Shown one piece after another: positions 16,201 through 28,477 of a DNA stretch of 64,000 nt (the stretch's first letter is position 1; every line of letters starts with the position of its first letter). Source of the stretch: Onchocerca lupi (taxonomy: Eukaryota > Nematoda > Chromadorea > Rhabditida > Onchocercidae); contig JAOVVO010000085.1 in assembly GCA_028564675.1 (NCBI GenBank), forward strand, positions 118,801 to 182,800, given 5' to 3'. The notes under the pieces were generated by a model that saw nothing but the letters and a program-made list of their open reading frames with translations, was not told the DNA's origin and made no database searches. The position numbers and the translations under genes were made by a program.

Positions 16201-16615
16201 ATAATCAATTATGAAGTAAACTCAATCATTTTTAAAAATCAAAGACTTCTAAAAAATCTAGCAAAAGAAAACAAAGCGATTATGCCACACAGTTACGTTT
16301 TAGTTAATACTCAATCTTAGATTTGGAATTAGCAATGTAACTATTGTTTAAAGTCATGGTTTCTTTCAAAAAATTCCGAATGTTCTTTTAATTCTAGAAA
16401 TGAAAAGCATATTCCATTGTTTGAAAAAAATGTTGAACTCAGAAAATTAGTAACAAACCCTCGCAGGCATATCCTTGTGTAAGCATTCCCCATATTTTAT
16501 CACAACAGTGATGACAGTATGCTGGTTTACCAAATGTTTTGCGAACAAAGTAGTGACCGTGATCACGCCCAATTGCTAATAATGTTGCATCAACGTTGTG
16601 TCCTTCTGCTGCCAT
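4283..16615 (-). CDS. dgk-1: Diacylglycerol kinase, theta type (DGK-1 orthologue), complete
   Basis: This enzyme phosphorylates diacylglycerol to phosphatidic acid; in C. elegans DGK-1 damps Gq/DAG signalling at synapses. There are 21 coding exons: 16615-16459, 15965-15886, 15400-15298, 14868-14780, 13064-12933, 12324-12162, 11925-11753, 11317-11245, 11103-10938, 10583-10379, 10168-10021, 9645-9488, 9168-9017, 8862-8763, 8627-8470, 8268-8088, 7729-7542, 7225-7141, 6875-6792, 6374-6276 and 4528-4283. Phases join throughout and give about 979 residues, close to the worm and mammalian theta forms. The order is three C1 zinc domains (residues ~21-70, 84-134 and 149-205; the first fits the H-x12-C-x2-C pattern exactly), then a Ras-association/PH-like middle (~340-550), the catalytic domain with ACGGDGTIGW (~613-622) and PLGTGNDLARV, and an accessory domain with SWGSGANPWG. 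The tail is Ser-rich and ends in an Asp/Glu run. The start is the first ATG before C1-1. The 1.75-kb last intron and the intron at 13,065-14,779 are the largest. Confidence 0.96.
14366..14429. repeat. 32-bp tandem duplication in a DGK intron
   Basis: Two back-to-back copies of a 32-bp unit beginning CTATTCCTTTCTTGTC and ending AAACAAATT occupy 14,366-14,397 and 14,398-14,429. The copies are essentially identical, which suggests a recent slippage or duplication event inside the intron between the second and third C1-domain exons. Confidence 0.8.
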
Positions 16616-18689
16616 AATAGCAACATTCGTTACGCAAGCATATTTCGTTATTTCTCAAATTTAAATCTCTTTAATTATTATTGGAATTTAACACTAAGAA
16701 TTCACTAGATCATACCACCTTTCAAAAAGGAAATTCCCCAAATAATCGAAGACGAGATTTTATCTTTAAAAGGCAATATTTTAGCATAGGATTACTGAAT
16801 CATCTCCGAACGCACACCTAATTTCATCTATTCATTTTGCATATCAGCATGCTGTTATACGAATAGTAAAACAAACAATCTATTTAGGAAGCAAAAAATC
16901 TAATTACCTTTGAATAATCACAAATACGCAAGCAGCATAAAATGCGCAATTTACAATTAACAATTTAACCATCAAATGTCGAGCAACTCGTCCTCTGATT
17001 GCGTTGAACTATCATTTACATTTTCATTCATCAGCCTAGAAAGAAATCCATGCTAGTGCATATGAAAATGTTGAAGTTTTTCGTACGAATGCATGTATTA
17101 ATGCAAAATGATGGCTTAGAGTCTGACTTAACTGTCAAATAAGCAAAAATAAAAGTTTATCTAAACTTAAATTTTTAATTGCAAAAAAAAACTTGACGAT
17201 TACGCCAGGTTTTAAAAAAAAATTATATTTTTGAACAAAGCATTAAAGGAGTAATTTAAAAAGTCTATTTACGATAATTCTAGTCTTTCATAATGTGATA
17301 TATCCAGAATTCGCTTTTATTCGTCTCTCGAAAAGAAAAAAAAAATATTAATAGAATACCAGAATAAACAATATCAAAAAAAAAAAAAAAAAAAGTGATA
17401 CATAGAATTCACTGAGGAAAAAACTGAAAAATTTTCCAACCAATTGAGAGAAAACTGCATGCAAGAAAAAACCAGACAATTCTTAAATTTCAGCAAGCAT
17501 ATAGTATATCATATGGTTTTTGTAAAGATTGATATAATTAGAATGATTTGGTATTCAAATTCTATGTGTTCACATACAACACAGATATGACTCAATTTTC
17601 CCGCATAGTTTCATCACTTTACTCATCAAGTTTCTCCATTCATTCGTTTTTCTATAATAAAGAATTAATGGGAAATACAACAAAAGTAAAGGAAAAATAA
17701 ATTAAATCACTATCATAAATTAGATCATTTTTTAATAAGCACAGCAGGAATAATTCTGTTAGACCTGATAAAATCTATATCCTTCATTTATTACCTTTGC
17801 TTCTTATAGTAATAGTCCTCATGTAGATTAAGGGAAACAGATTCGGTTTTTCCAAATTCAAAAAAATAATTTTAAAAAATTTTAGTTAAAGATGAAGATA
17901 TAAATGACAGATGGTATTTGAACACATTTCGATGTTCAATTGTATTCGATGTACTGTGGCACCAACATAATGCATAGAGGAAGGAAGCACTGCAAGAAAT
18001 TTTAGCATGATGATTCAAAACATTATAAATGAGTGCTAGAATGAAAAGTGATAATGCAAGGATATTCCGATTCAAGTCGACTAATGGTATCTGTCATCGC
18101 ATAATGAATAATGATAGTTCCGAATTATTGAACATTACTTCAAAATTCAGTACATTTTTGCTGTATGTTTTGAACTTGAAAAGTTTACATAGCTATGAAT
18201 AAGGCAATGAAGACAGAATTGTGAAAAGTTAGAACAAAAGAAAGAAATCAAAGAACAAAGAATAAAGAGAAAAAATTTACATGATCGTTTCACATTATAC
18301 CGGAAAAGGATTGCTAAAACAACAAATATTTTATCATCTTATCTTTTATCAGCAGTACTGTTATACTATTTCGTTTTTATTGAGAACCGTTGGTCAAGGA
18401 TGTTTCTTCTGAGCTGAGCTTGTTTCATACCTAGGTTAAATCAAAATTTTATCACTGCAATGAAAATGTAAAGAAAACGAATGCATGACAAAGCGTGTAC
18501 TGCCAGAGCAAGCAGCATGCAAAAATGCATTACTCATTGGAGACTGCAAAATATCTTTCCTTATTACATCCGTTGGATATCTTCAGTGCTGAGAAGACAG
18601 AACTTTTGATTTTTCTAGTAAAAAAATGAGTTGGAAATAAAAAATGTACGAGACAAGAACAAGTGCTCTTTGGTGGACGCAACGCAATT

Positions 18690-18815
18690 GGAGAGGAAGA
18701 GGAGGATAAGAAAGGAGGAGGAGGAGGAGGAAGGAAAGAGGAGTGGGAGGAGGAAGAGAAGGAGGAGGAGGAAGGAAAGAGGAGTGGGAGGAGGAAGAGA
18801 AGGAGGAGAAGGAAT
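18690..18815 (+). repeat. GGA-rich polypurine tract with internal 41-bp duplication
   Basis: About 125 nt are almost pure G and A on the plus strand, rich in GGA and GAA triplets. A unit containing AAGGAAAGAGGAGTGGGAGG occurs twice with a period of 41 bp (first copy near 18,731, second near 18,772). The tract produces spurious Glu/Arg-rich frames on plus and Ser/Pro-rich frames on minus, which I do not count as genes. Tracts like this can form triplex (H-DNA) or G-rich structures; that is inference. Confidence 0.85.
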
Positions 18816-19690
18816 ACTTCAAGAGGGAAATCCATTATGGATAAGATGGATGGATACAAAGGCATGTGCATACATACACACTATGCATACACAAGGCATC
18901 ATCATCAAAACGATACTTCGCTTAGTCTTTAGTCTAATTCTCTTCTATTCCAGGAAGATTGGTACTTGCCTACGTGCATAAGTCCATCAATCAAGTAGAA
19001 GGCTGTCTTGAATCCACGACAAGCTGTACTTCTGCCATTGCCTTCTCTTCTGCTCTACCCATTCATGCCAAGTGTTGCATTAGTTAGCAGCCAGATTTGT
19101 CTCGCGCGTCTTGCGTTCATCTATTTCACTTTGCGTAAATATTTAGTTTCGCATCCTCAGCTGCATTATATACGTGGAATGTGGGTGAAACATGTGAATG
19201 ATTATGCAATGGGAAGTTGCGCATTGATAGTTGATCCGAATTAGTATGATTCGGAAGTTTCTGTTACGCCTTTTCGCAACTGATTGAAAATCGCGACATT
19301 TTTTGCGATGATATTTCTTCGCCACTGAATAGATTTATCATCTTAATGTTGAAATGATATCTATTGACATCATCTCAAAAAATGATTGAATATTGCAGAG
19401 CATCGTGATATTGATGAGTTTCTTTTGTCAATTAATTGTTTCTCAATTTTTGTCAATTAATTGTTTCTCCGATGAAGAAAAGTATTTGGGTTTCTATACG
19501 CAACTAACTTTGAGATACGAATCAAGTGCGATTTCTAGCGGAACTCCCTCAAATTGAATGAATCACAAGCAATCTCATTTCCTTTTTTTCTCGGAATATA
19601 TCTCCTGTCGGAAAATCCGAGAATTGATATAAACAAAGGATGTTAAAGGTCATGAAGCGCGTAATTTCAAACGTACCAATAAGCTGATAA

Positions 19691-19760
19691 CAGGATAAAT
19701 ATGTTCCCCGCCAAAACGGTCCAACTAACAGTTGAACAAAGCGAGATCATGAGGCGCTAA
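19691..19760 (+). repeat. Dispersed repeat block
   Basis: A block reading GGATAAATATGTTCCCCGCC, then AAAACG, TCC and AACAGTTGAACAAAG, recurs with small changes at 48,338-48,395. It appears here without the TAAATAAAAATG unit that accompanies it at 48 kb. Confidence 0.65.
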
Positions 19761-19796
19761 ATTGGAGATCATGAAAGAAGGAGGGATTCTGAAAGG

Positions 19797-19806
19797 ATAT
19801 ATATAA
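19797..19806 (+). promoter_or_regulatory. Possible TATA box
   Basis: A TATATATAAG sequence stands in a locally less AT-rich context about 280 nt before the open exon of the small gene at 20.1 kb. It is a TATA-like match by sequence only; no other promoter element supports it. Confidence 0.25.
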
Positions 19807-20082
19807 GGATCGGATTTTGAGCAAAATGGCATTCTTATCCCACGATTGGTAAACGAGCGCCAGTGTTTCTACAGCAATTTTCGACAAGGGTTTTCTACCA
19901 ACGGTATTTTACAACGACCGTACCAATAATCGGTTCGAATCGACAAAACAAACAACAGGGGCCAGAATTATTCTGTTCTTCGAACAATAAAGGAAAGAAA
20001 CACAGTGATTAGTCGTTTGGATCATTTGGATAATAGTTGTTTGTTCGTAACTGTTCCCCTTTTAATGAATACCTTTTTCTAA

Positions 20083-20770
20083 CAAGAATTGTCATATTCG
20101 CAAAAATTATTTACACGACATTTCCGTAAATCCGATCATCATTGGATTATCCGTAGAGAAAGACTAGCCGTTGGTATATGGATGACTGCTTATGAAAAAT
20201 TCTTGTCTGCCAATAATTTTAACTGCGAAGCCATCAATAGTTATGAATTTCATTATAGCAAACTGCCGTATCAGATCTGTGATTTCAAAGAAACTTCAAA
20301 AAATTTTTTAAATACGCACATACACACATACGTAGAGAGGTACGTAAATAATTTACATTCACCGAATCAATACCGAAGTAAAAAGCGTTGTTCGATGATT
20401 TCTTCTGAATGAAGGGTTGACAACACAAAATAGTATCTCTTGCCGTTTTTCATTCGCTCTATGCAAAATCTCCCTTTTCAAGGGGCCATTCTTTTGAAAG
20501 TTATACTCAGAGAATGGATCAAATGTGAGTTCACTTTCCTTCCTCTCTTTTTTTTTCCTCAGATACCAGGTTTATAATGAAGATCAGTCATGCAATCATC
20601 AGGAAATTTACTATATGTGTATGCGTAAACATGCAGAAAGTTTTTCTATCTCAGATTTTGAAAATACTACTTCACAGGTCGTTCATATAGATGATAATGG
20701 AGAATCGACAGTAATACGGACAAATAGCAACAGCAATACCATTTTCTTCAATTACAAACAATCATTTTAA
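20083..20770 (+). CDS. Small spliced gene of unknown function
   Basis: I do not recognise this protein. Three exons fit by phase: about 20,083-20,339, 20,483-20,524 and 20,563-20,770. The first donor is AG|GTACGT, the second is T|GTGAGT, and the last acceptor follows a long pyrimidine run; codons split across both junctions are restored in frame (Arg and Ile). The first exon has an in-frame stop at 20,080-20,082 and no early ATG. Translation may start at the ATG at 20,182, after a splice or trans-splice site near 20,087, or an upstream exon may be missed. From 20,182 the product is about 135 residues. It is rich in Tyr, His, Ser and Asn, with no signal peptide, membrane segment or repeated motif that I can see. 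The second intron is only about 38 nt. It may be a real lineage-specific gene or a chance open stretch. Confidence 0.4.
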
Positions 20771-23700
20771 TCTTCTTCCTGCATATATGCTGAAACTTAT
20801 CAATCTATAATCAACTGTTTATTCCAAGAAAAAAAGAGAGAGAAATGAGTTTAAGAAGAAGTAGTGCTTGACATGGCAAAACGAATCTTCTCGTCTTGGC
20901 TCCCGTTCCAGATATTCTCATTTCATTAAGATAAATGCTGTAGCTAATAAATTACTAGTTTTAGTACAGCCGGAAGAGATTCGAACTATCAGAAGGAAAA
21001 GGTTGCGGACGAAAATGATTATTATATGAATAGCTGTAAAATGACAGAATGAAAATAATTATTTTTATCGAGTATAGTTTAAGGTATTAAATACAAATTC
21101 ACTGCACTTAAATGAGATTTTAAGTTCTAAATTAAAATTTTTAAAATCCTTTCCACGATCTAAAAGTCTGTAATATTTCGATGATGATAGGAAATACTTA
21201 AATGGGGTGAAGTTTCCGACCAAAATAACTGCTCGTTCAAAAAACTTTGTTAACTGAATACTTTTCGGCAAATTGTTCGTAATTTACAACACAAAATTGT
21301 GTGACAATTGTATGCCTTGCTTTCTAACGATAAAACATTTCTATTGCACTTACCTGACTGATGGAATAGGACAAAGGTTGAAGATTTGAGAATGATTTAT
21401 ATTTGATTTTACTACTTCGTTAATGGCATCTTCTCCAAGTGACTTCCAAAAGCTGTTTTTTTTTTACAAGCTGAATGAACCCATTCTCACACTTTTTTAT
21501 TCAGAAGTTCTCTAATCTGAAATTTCCACTGAAGAGAAGTTAATAAAGTAGGCTAACGTCGGATGTGCTCTCTGAAATGTCCTGTCATTGTTCGTTGATT
21601 TCGAATTCAAGTCAACATATTCGAAGTTTACTTGATTTTTAAAAAATTGCTCCTATTTTGAATGAAAAAGTCTGCCGTTACAGCATCTATTTCTATAAAA
21701 TTAGAAGGAAAAAGAAAATTTAGAAGTAAACCAGGATTGGAATTTTTCCTGACTTTATTGCACTTTTTGTATAATAACGTATAATGAATGCCATTTATAA
21801 ATAATTCAACTATATGCAACTAATTGCATCTTTCGGCTTTCGCTGACAATTGTGTAGTTATATAAATTTTGATTATCACTACTTTTTAAAACTCGTAATT
21901 AATTTTCAATGGAAGGAAAAAAAACCGTGTATTATACAAAGTTATTAAACTTTCTGATTTTGATTTGCCAACTTCTATAAATTTCATTGGTACATGATGG
22001 ACTATCACTGTAAAAGTAAAAGAATCTAGAAAAATGCTAGCAACATATTAAAAGAGAATGAAGTATTGCAGCAATAAAAAATGAACAAAAAGCATAGTAC
22101 ACCATAGTACACCCAAGAGCTGTAAATTAGAATGTGAGCCAAAATTTAATCCGAAATTTGGATAAATGGAGAATAATCGAAGATAGGCAACACATTGATG
22201 AAATAATTATCTGCAATATTGTTAATTCGAAGTTCGAAAACAATTGAAAATTAAAAATAATACTAAAAATTATTATAATGATCCAACAAATAAGCATCCC
22301 TAACTTATTAAAAATTTTAATATTCTGATAGAGATCATTTGTTTTAATTCTTTTTTCTCTACCTTTTTTTTTATGTGTACTGTTCTTGTTTTCTGCGTCA
22401 TTTTTTTTAAGTTTTTATTCAATCTAATATTTCTCTACATTTGATATTAAATGTTTGCGTTATTAAATTATTTGTTAAGTTTGCAGCTCATTTCTTTCAT
22501 GTTTGGCTATTAGTTAACACTGAATAGTTTAGACTGGATAACATGAAGTTGGACATGGCGATTATAAACGAATCTTGGAGTTTTTAGATGAAAGTCTTTT
22601 CTTTGTTTCATCAAATGATTTAGGGTGATTTTATTGATAATCAATTATATTCTAACGCAAGTAAAACAAACTTCATATATATCTTTTACTGTCTCTTGAA
22701 TAATCTATATATCTGCATATATCAGACTCATCCGCGAATTAACTTGTCTCACACACTTCTATCTTGGTTGATGAAATTGTTAACAAAGTTTGGTCAATTT
22801 CTCAGATTAAGTGAATATGATTGGATCCATTTATTACAGTGATTATTACAATTGTCGATAATCGGTACTGGTTATCTTTTGTACAGTTACGCAGGAAGTA
22901 ATCATCTCAATAGACAAATTGTCTTTCAAACTTTGTTAAATCCAGGAACAATTGGTTGAATATTTACATATAATGACTTTCCAGTTTGCAGGTCCGTCTT
23001 CCTGATTTGTTTCTTTCAGAATAATTCTTTACATATTCTAGCTGGAATTCCAGGGAAATGAAAACATGCATGTGAAACCAAAATTTAAAAAAGGTCTTTT
23101 CATAAGCAGTTAAGCAAGATGTTCGGAATTTGGGAACCACAAATATTACTATAAAGTTTATCCAACTTTTAAATGTCAAATGAACTATGATATTTACAGG
23201 CCTATCGTCAAATGCACGCCATCTTACATAGTATGCCACCACAACCATCATACACAAATCTCAAGACGGTATAGTAAATTTTTAGGATCCACATACATTT
23301 GAAATTCTCCTGCATTCCTTTTATTGTTTACGGTTTTAATAATTATCCATTATGATACTTAATGGATTGGATGTGGAGAGTTATCTGAAGTTATCTTATC
23401 AAAAAGAGATCAAAAACGATCAAGATGATAAAAATACAACCATTAGTTACTATTAATTGTTATCTCCAAGCTCTAACTAAATTTATATTTATACTATAAA
23501 TCTTATAATGAGTTTCTTTCGCTTTTATTAATTTCATAACAGAAGGATATTCGCTTCATAACAGTTCTTTTCGATGAAACTGTTTTCTTCCATAGCTGAA
23601 AAATAAAAAAATAAAGAAGATGCTGTGTGAAAAAGTGATATTCAAGAATAAATTTGCATATTGAGCAAGATTTGAATTGACAACTTCCAGAATGGCTTAT

Positions 23701-23808
23701 AAAATGATTAACTTTGGACAAATGCACTCATTGCATAGTCTGTTTTCTCCACAGTTTGGCGAAAGCAACGTATCGATCGTCCTTTCACTGTCGAAGATTT
23801 AAGGAAAC
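20771..23808. other. Intergenic region, nothing recognised
   Basis: AT-rich DNA upstream of the PDZ gene. The open frames are short and have no recognisable product. There is a small direct repeat of ATAGTACACC near 22,095-22,115. I see nothing else. Confidence 0.6.
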
Positions 23809-26800
23809 ATGTCATCTTCTTTATCTGAGCTCGAACAAATGGTCATTGAAACTGATTTTTTGACGAGGTATGTCATGGAAGGCATTGTAATTGAGTACTT
23901 AGGACAGATTGATTTATGAATGAGTAATGAAGTTTAGTGATGGAGAAAGCGAAATAAAATTAAAACAAAATAAAACTAAAATTAGAAGAATTAAATTTTT
24001 TCACCAAATCGCATAGTTGATAATTAGTTGAAAAACGATTGGTTATTAACAATGATTGTCAAAAGCATCGTGTCTAAAATTATCCATGGAACGTTACTTA
24101 TCCTAATATGTTCAGTTAACTCTGCATTTACGTAATTTAAAGCATAAATTCAAGTGAAATCAAACATTTTTCTGTATTGAAATTATAGGGAAGATATTGT
24201 CACATTAAATAATGGTAAAGCAATCACTGAGAAAGGATTGGTTTTGCATGGTTGTAAGCCATCTGTAAGAGTGGGTGATATCATCATTGCTGTAAACGAT
24301 AAGCAGTTTGATACAAATGAAGATTTGATTCAGGCCTGTTACATAATTCTGCTATAAATTTCAACTTCCTGCTTAATTCTCTTCATTTAAAAACTCATTC
24401 TTTATTGATGAGGATTTGTTGAAAAAAAGTTGGATTTCAATTGGCCACTCTCCAACTTTATGTTTTTGGCTGAAATTTTATATTTAAAATCAATCTAACA
24501 CAACAAATTTTAGCTCTTAATGCAAGCAGCGCAAACACATACAAAATTAACTCTCACGATAAACCGTCAAAAGGGTGAAGTAGAAACAGACAGTAAAATT
24601 GACCGTTACGTAATCGAACTGAAAAAAAGCAATGACGATGAATCTTTTGGGATAATTCCAACTGTTGACCAGGATTTTGTACATTTTTTGAAAAAATTCG
24701 TTGAGAAAATCTGAAGTTGAAAGCTCAAATTTTTTTTTAAAGAAAATTAATTATTTATGTAGTATTCTAGTCATTGTTCGAATTTGTGCGACTGAAAATA
24801 TAAAAATCAGGATATAGACTCATGGCTTTTCATAATCATTTGAAAGTGATGCTTAATTTAATAATTGTGACAATAAGCACTGCGATTTTTCTTCAGAAAC
24901 TAATAAAATTACTTCGGATTTCGCTTTTAAACTTGTATAATTGAATCAAATTTCTTGAAAGCATATTTCTCAGGTATTCGTGGAAAAGGTAAGTGGGATA
25001 GCAGCTGAAGCTGGTGTTAAGGAAAAAGATCATATTAAACGTATAAATGGTAAACCGATACAATCACTGGAGGATTTTGAAAATCATACTAAAGGACAGG
25101 AGAAAATTGTTCTGTACATTTCTCGCGGTTTAAAAATTAGTAGAAAAGAAGTCGAGTTTGAAAAGAAGGTAATCTACTTCGAAGAGCCAAAAAATGTTGA
25201 AAAAAGAAACTTGTCGAAGTTCAACCTCTTAATCAACTAAACAAATAACTTCTTGTCTGAACTCAACATATTTAAGCATAAACCAAGTAATCATGAAACA
25301 CGATAATACTAGATAATGAAGATATAGAAATGCTTCTTTCCGGAAAATGTTTTGTGAAAGATCATAAAAAAGACGGAAGGAAGGAAAAATATCTGCCGAT
25401 TTCTGTTGAACTGCCCATAAACTAACTGTGGCACATCACCAAAAAATTGGAAAGTTACCTGAAATTATGCGATGGAATAAATCGTTATTTTCAGATTGTG
25501 AATCTGCATATTCCTTATGAAAGCGGAGACATTTTAGGTATAACAGTAAAGGATTTAACGGTGATCAAAATACAAGACGGTTCAATTGCGGAAACAAAAT
25601 TTGAGGTAAAGTGATAAATGTGCAAAAAAATCTCTGGAAATCAAAGATTTCAGGTATTCATGGTTTTGTTTCTCAATCTTTGATTCTCAGTGAGTTTTCT
25701 GTTTGGAAACGAAATAACTAATGAAAAACAAATAAAAAGAGTGAAATTCGTTTATTGAAAAATTCATTTAAAATCCAAACTATTTTATATTTTACCTTCA
25801 TTTGATTAAATGCTTTTCAGTCGACATTTAGTGAATTATAAATAAAATTTTCCACGAAAGGAAAGAATCTTTTTTCCGTTTTATAGTTAAAAGACAAATT
25901 AATCGACGTAAATGGAGTGAAATTAAAAGAGGATGAGCAACTGTACGACCTGCTACGGCGAATGAATGAAGACCTGGAAATAAACGTCATGAGAAATATT
26001 GTTAAACAAGAAGATAATGGAGAGATAGCTGGTACATCGTCATCAGTTACCAATGTCATTTATAGAGTTCTTATTTCGCTTTCAGTCAGTTTTACTGTTA
26101 TTTTCTTAAACTGACATCGAAGCATAACAATACCATTTGTGATACAAATTTTACGAATAAGTTGATGAAAGTTTATAATCCTTGCAATTGCAAGCACATT
26201 TGTCACATTTGAGATAATAATATAATCAGCATTAGCAAGGATAATGCTACGAGTCTAGTTCTCTTAATAAATGCATTTCGATACAGATGGCATCATGTGA
26301 AGCATTAGGTGTACGTCCGGATGAGACGTTGATGATTTCAAGTATTATGGATAAGTCGCACGCTCAAGGTAAATTCGAACTTGGTGATGTAATCAAGAAA
26401 TTGAATGGCATCCCAATTAAAGATCGCAATCAATTTTTCAAACTATTCGAAAATGCTACTACTGAAGGACGAGTAAATGTAATGCTTTAGTTTCAACATC
26501 AGTTTTGGATTTAGATTCCTACTCATTTGATCAATAGATCAGACATAGACGATTCATTTTGTGGTAAAGAAGTTGATTTACTACAATGTACTTCTTAAAT
26601 ACATCATAGATCAAGGTGGACGGTGGTATTTCCAAGTGAGTAATTCTCACTGTGATGTTTTGAAGATCTGAAGTTATGTTTATCGTTATCTTTTAATTAC
26701 TAAATATTCCATTACAACAGCTAGATACCTTTTATATATTTCAATTCATTACCTATTTCAATTAGTATTATCTTTCTTCATATAACAACCGATCAGAGAA

Positions 26801-28477
26801 CATAATTCTAAGAAATCGATTAAAAGTGTAATAATTTATCGGATTAACATATAAAATCCAGAAATATTAGAAAATATGAACTTCTAATGCACATTTTTTC
26901 TTAAGATTATCGTTGAACGCAGTGCAGAGCGTGAACTGGAATTGGAGAAACGACTGTTACCACCAAATATTGAAAAAATAATCAAAAGACGTGCTGGATT
27001 CGATTATATTATTGTGAATGTTCGCTACGATTCTAGTGCAGGTCGTCCATTTGGGCTAAACGTAAGTCTTTCTAATTGGATTCAAACAGCTGACTGTATT
27101 GAAGCAGAAAAAACAGTGCGCTGTGAAGTCTTAACCAAAGTTTATAAATATAAGAATTATAAAAAGATAAAGTAGTGATGGATTGATTAATTCTAATTTC
27201 ATATTTCATAGCATCCAAAAGTTATTTTAAGATATTGCAGAAAGTAGTTCCATATAAACATTGAATAAAGATTGTATGATTCTATGAAAGAATAAAATCT
27301 GAATTTCTGGATCAATCTATATTTCTAGATCAGGGGATTTCTGTTCCGAAAATAAAATTTGTTCTATTTCCGCAAAACTTATATGTTATTTCCATTTACT
27401 AAATAATTTTTTATGACATACCAAGTGCACATTTTTTAGATAGCAAATGTTACTGCGCATAAGATCATTGTCCCTGAAGTGACCGAAAATACTGTAGCTG
27501 GAGATTATTTTAAAATTTGCGACCATATTATAGCCATTAATGGTAATCCGGTATCGGATGTCACTGTAGCAAAGAAAATGATACGTGAATGTGGCGCAAA
27601 TTTCCAGGTAATGAAAAAATTGAACCCAATTGTTTTACCAAGTTGGTTTGTCAGCACAGTTCACCTATTTGTCCATCACACTTCACTTCATTCAAAATAA
27701 AAATATTTGAACGATCTTTTCAAATGATTAAAAAATCTAACATAGATAAGCAATGGGCTCTAAAACTGAATAGCAACACATTTCACGTCTTTTTAGGCTG
27801 TAATTGAACGCCCAGTTACCTTGGACAGTAACCAACAAATCAAGCGTGAAGTGGACGAGTGGAAACGAAGAATGACCCGTCCTATAAATCTCGAACAAAT
27901 GCCACCAGATGTTCAGGAAATCGTCGAGAAACATGTAATTCCTTATTTATCATTAGAGTGTAAAACACATCATTTCTTCGAATTTACTGCATGTGCAACT
28001 CGAATTCTCGAATTCTGAACTTAGTGAAAACTACTGTGAGAATTAGCAGCAAATAAACATCGCTCAAATTTTTCTGGATTCATGGAAGTTATTCAGCAAA
28101 AATTAAATTTATTAAATGCATCATTTTGCTTAAACAATTTTTTTTTCTTTTAAATTTACTTGACATGACTGAAAAAACTTCTCAAACAAATTTTTAATTT
28201 TCGGGTATATGTGTATATATAATTTGAAGAACGAAATATGGTAGCTTGAGATAAAATTTATGATCCTAAAAGAGTAAATAATTAAGAAAATTTGAAATAA
28301 AATACAACCATTCTTTCTCAGCTTAAACAACGCGAAGCGAAACAAGTCACCAATCTCGTTTCGGTTCTTCGTAAACCAACGGGCGAACAGCGTAAAATTC
28401 ATTTCTCAGAACATCATATTGAAACGCAAATCCAAAGTGATATACCCGCAACAAAACGTTTACGCTCATGTCGGTGA
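23809..28477 (+). CDS. Multi-PDZ-domain protein
   Basis: This is a probable cytoplasmic scaffold of about 545 residues made almost wholly of PDZ modules. The exons are 23809-23867, 24189-24333, 24514-24678, 24974-25168, 25495-25605, 25887-26045, 26287-26472, 26906-27061, 27440-27607, 27797-27934 and 28322-28477. About five PDZ repeats can be followed through the recurring GD-I-x-x-(I/L)NG core: VGDIIIAVND (PDZ1), KDHIKRINGKPI (PDZ2), KLIDVNGVKL (PDZ3), GDVIKKLNGIPI (PDZ4) and CDHIIAINGNPV (PDZ5). Carboxylate-binding loops look like SFGI in PDZ2 and PFGLN in PDZ5. Most introns after the second exon fall at phase 0. The C-terminus is basic and ends near KRLRSCR. No catalytic or membrane domain is present. 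The donor after exon 2 reads CAG|GCCTGT, so that junction is uncertain, and the end of exon 3 is also a choice between options. Similar PDZ-only proteins are known in nematodes, but I cannot name the orthologue. Confidence 0.85.

Larger units (their letters stand above)
16616..20080. other. Upstream/intergenic region of the DGK gene
   Basis: This holds the presumed promoter side of the DGK gene and otherwise no supported coding sequence. It contains a purine tract (18,690-18,815), a short tandem duplication containing CAATTAATTG at about 19,425-19,469, a dispersed-repeat block at 19,691-19,760, and a TATATAAG box at about 19,799. The 19.0-19.3 kb part is less AT-rich than its surroundings, but I recognise nothing in it. 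Confidence 0.55.

Noticed and set aside
18530..18981. Overlapping Glu/Arg-rich (plus) and Ser/Pro-rich (minus) open frames
   Set aside because: They exist only because the purine tract has no stop codons in several frames; the composition is pure low complexity and no splice or family support exists.
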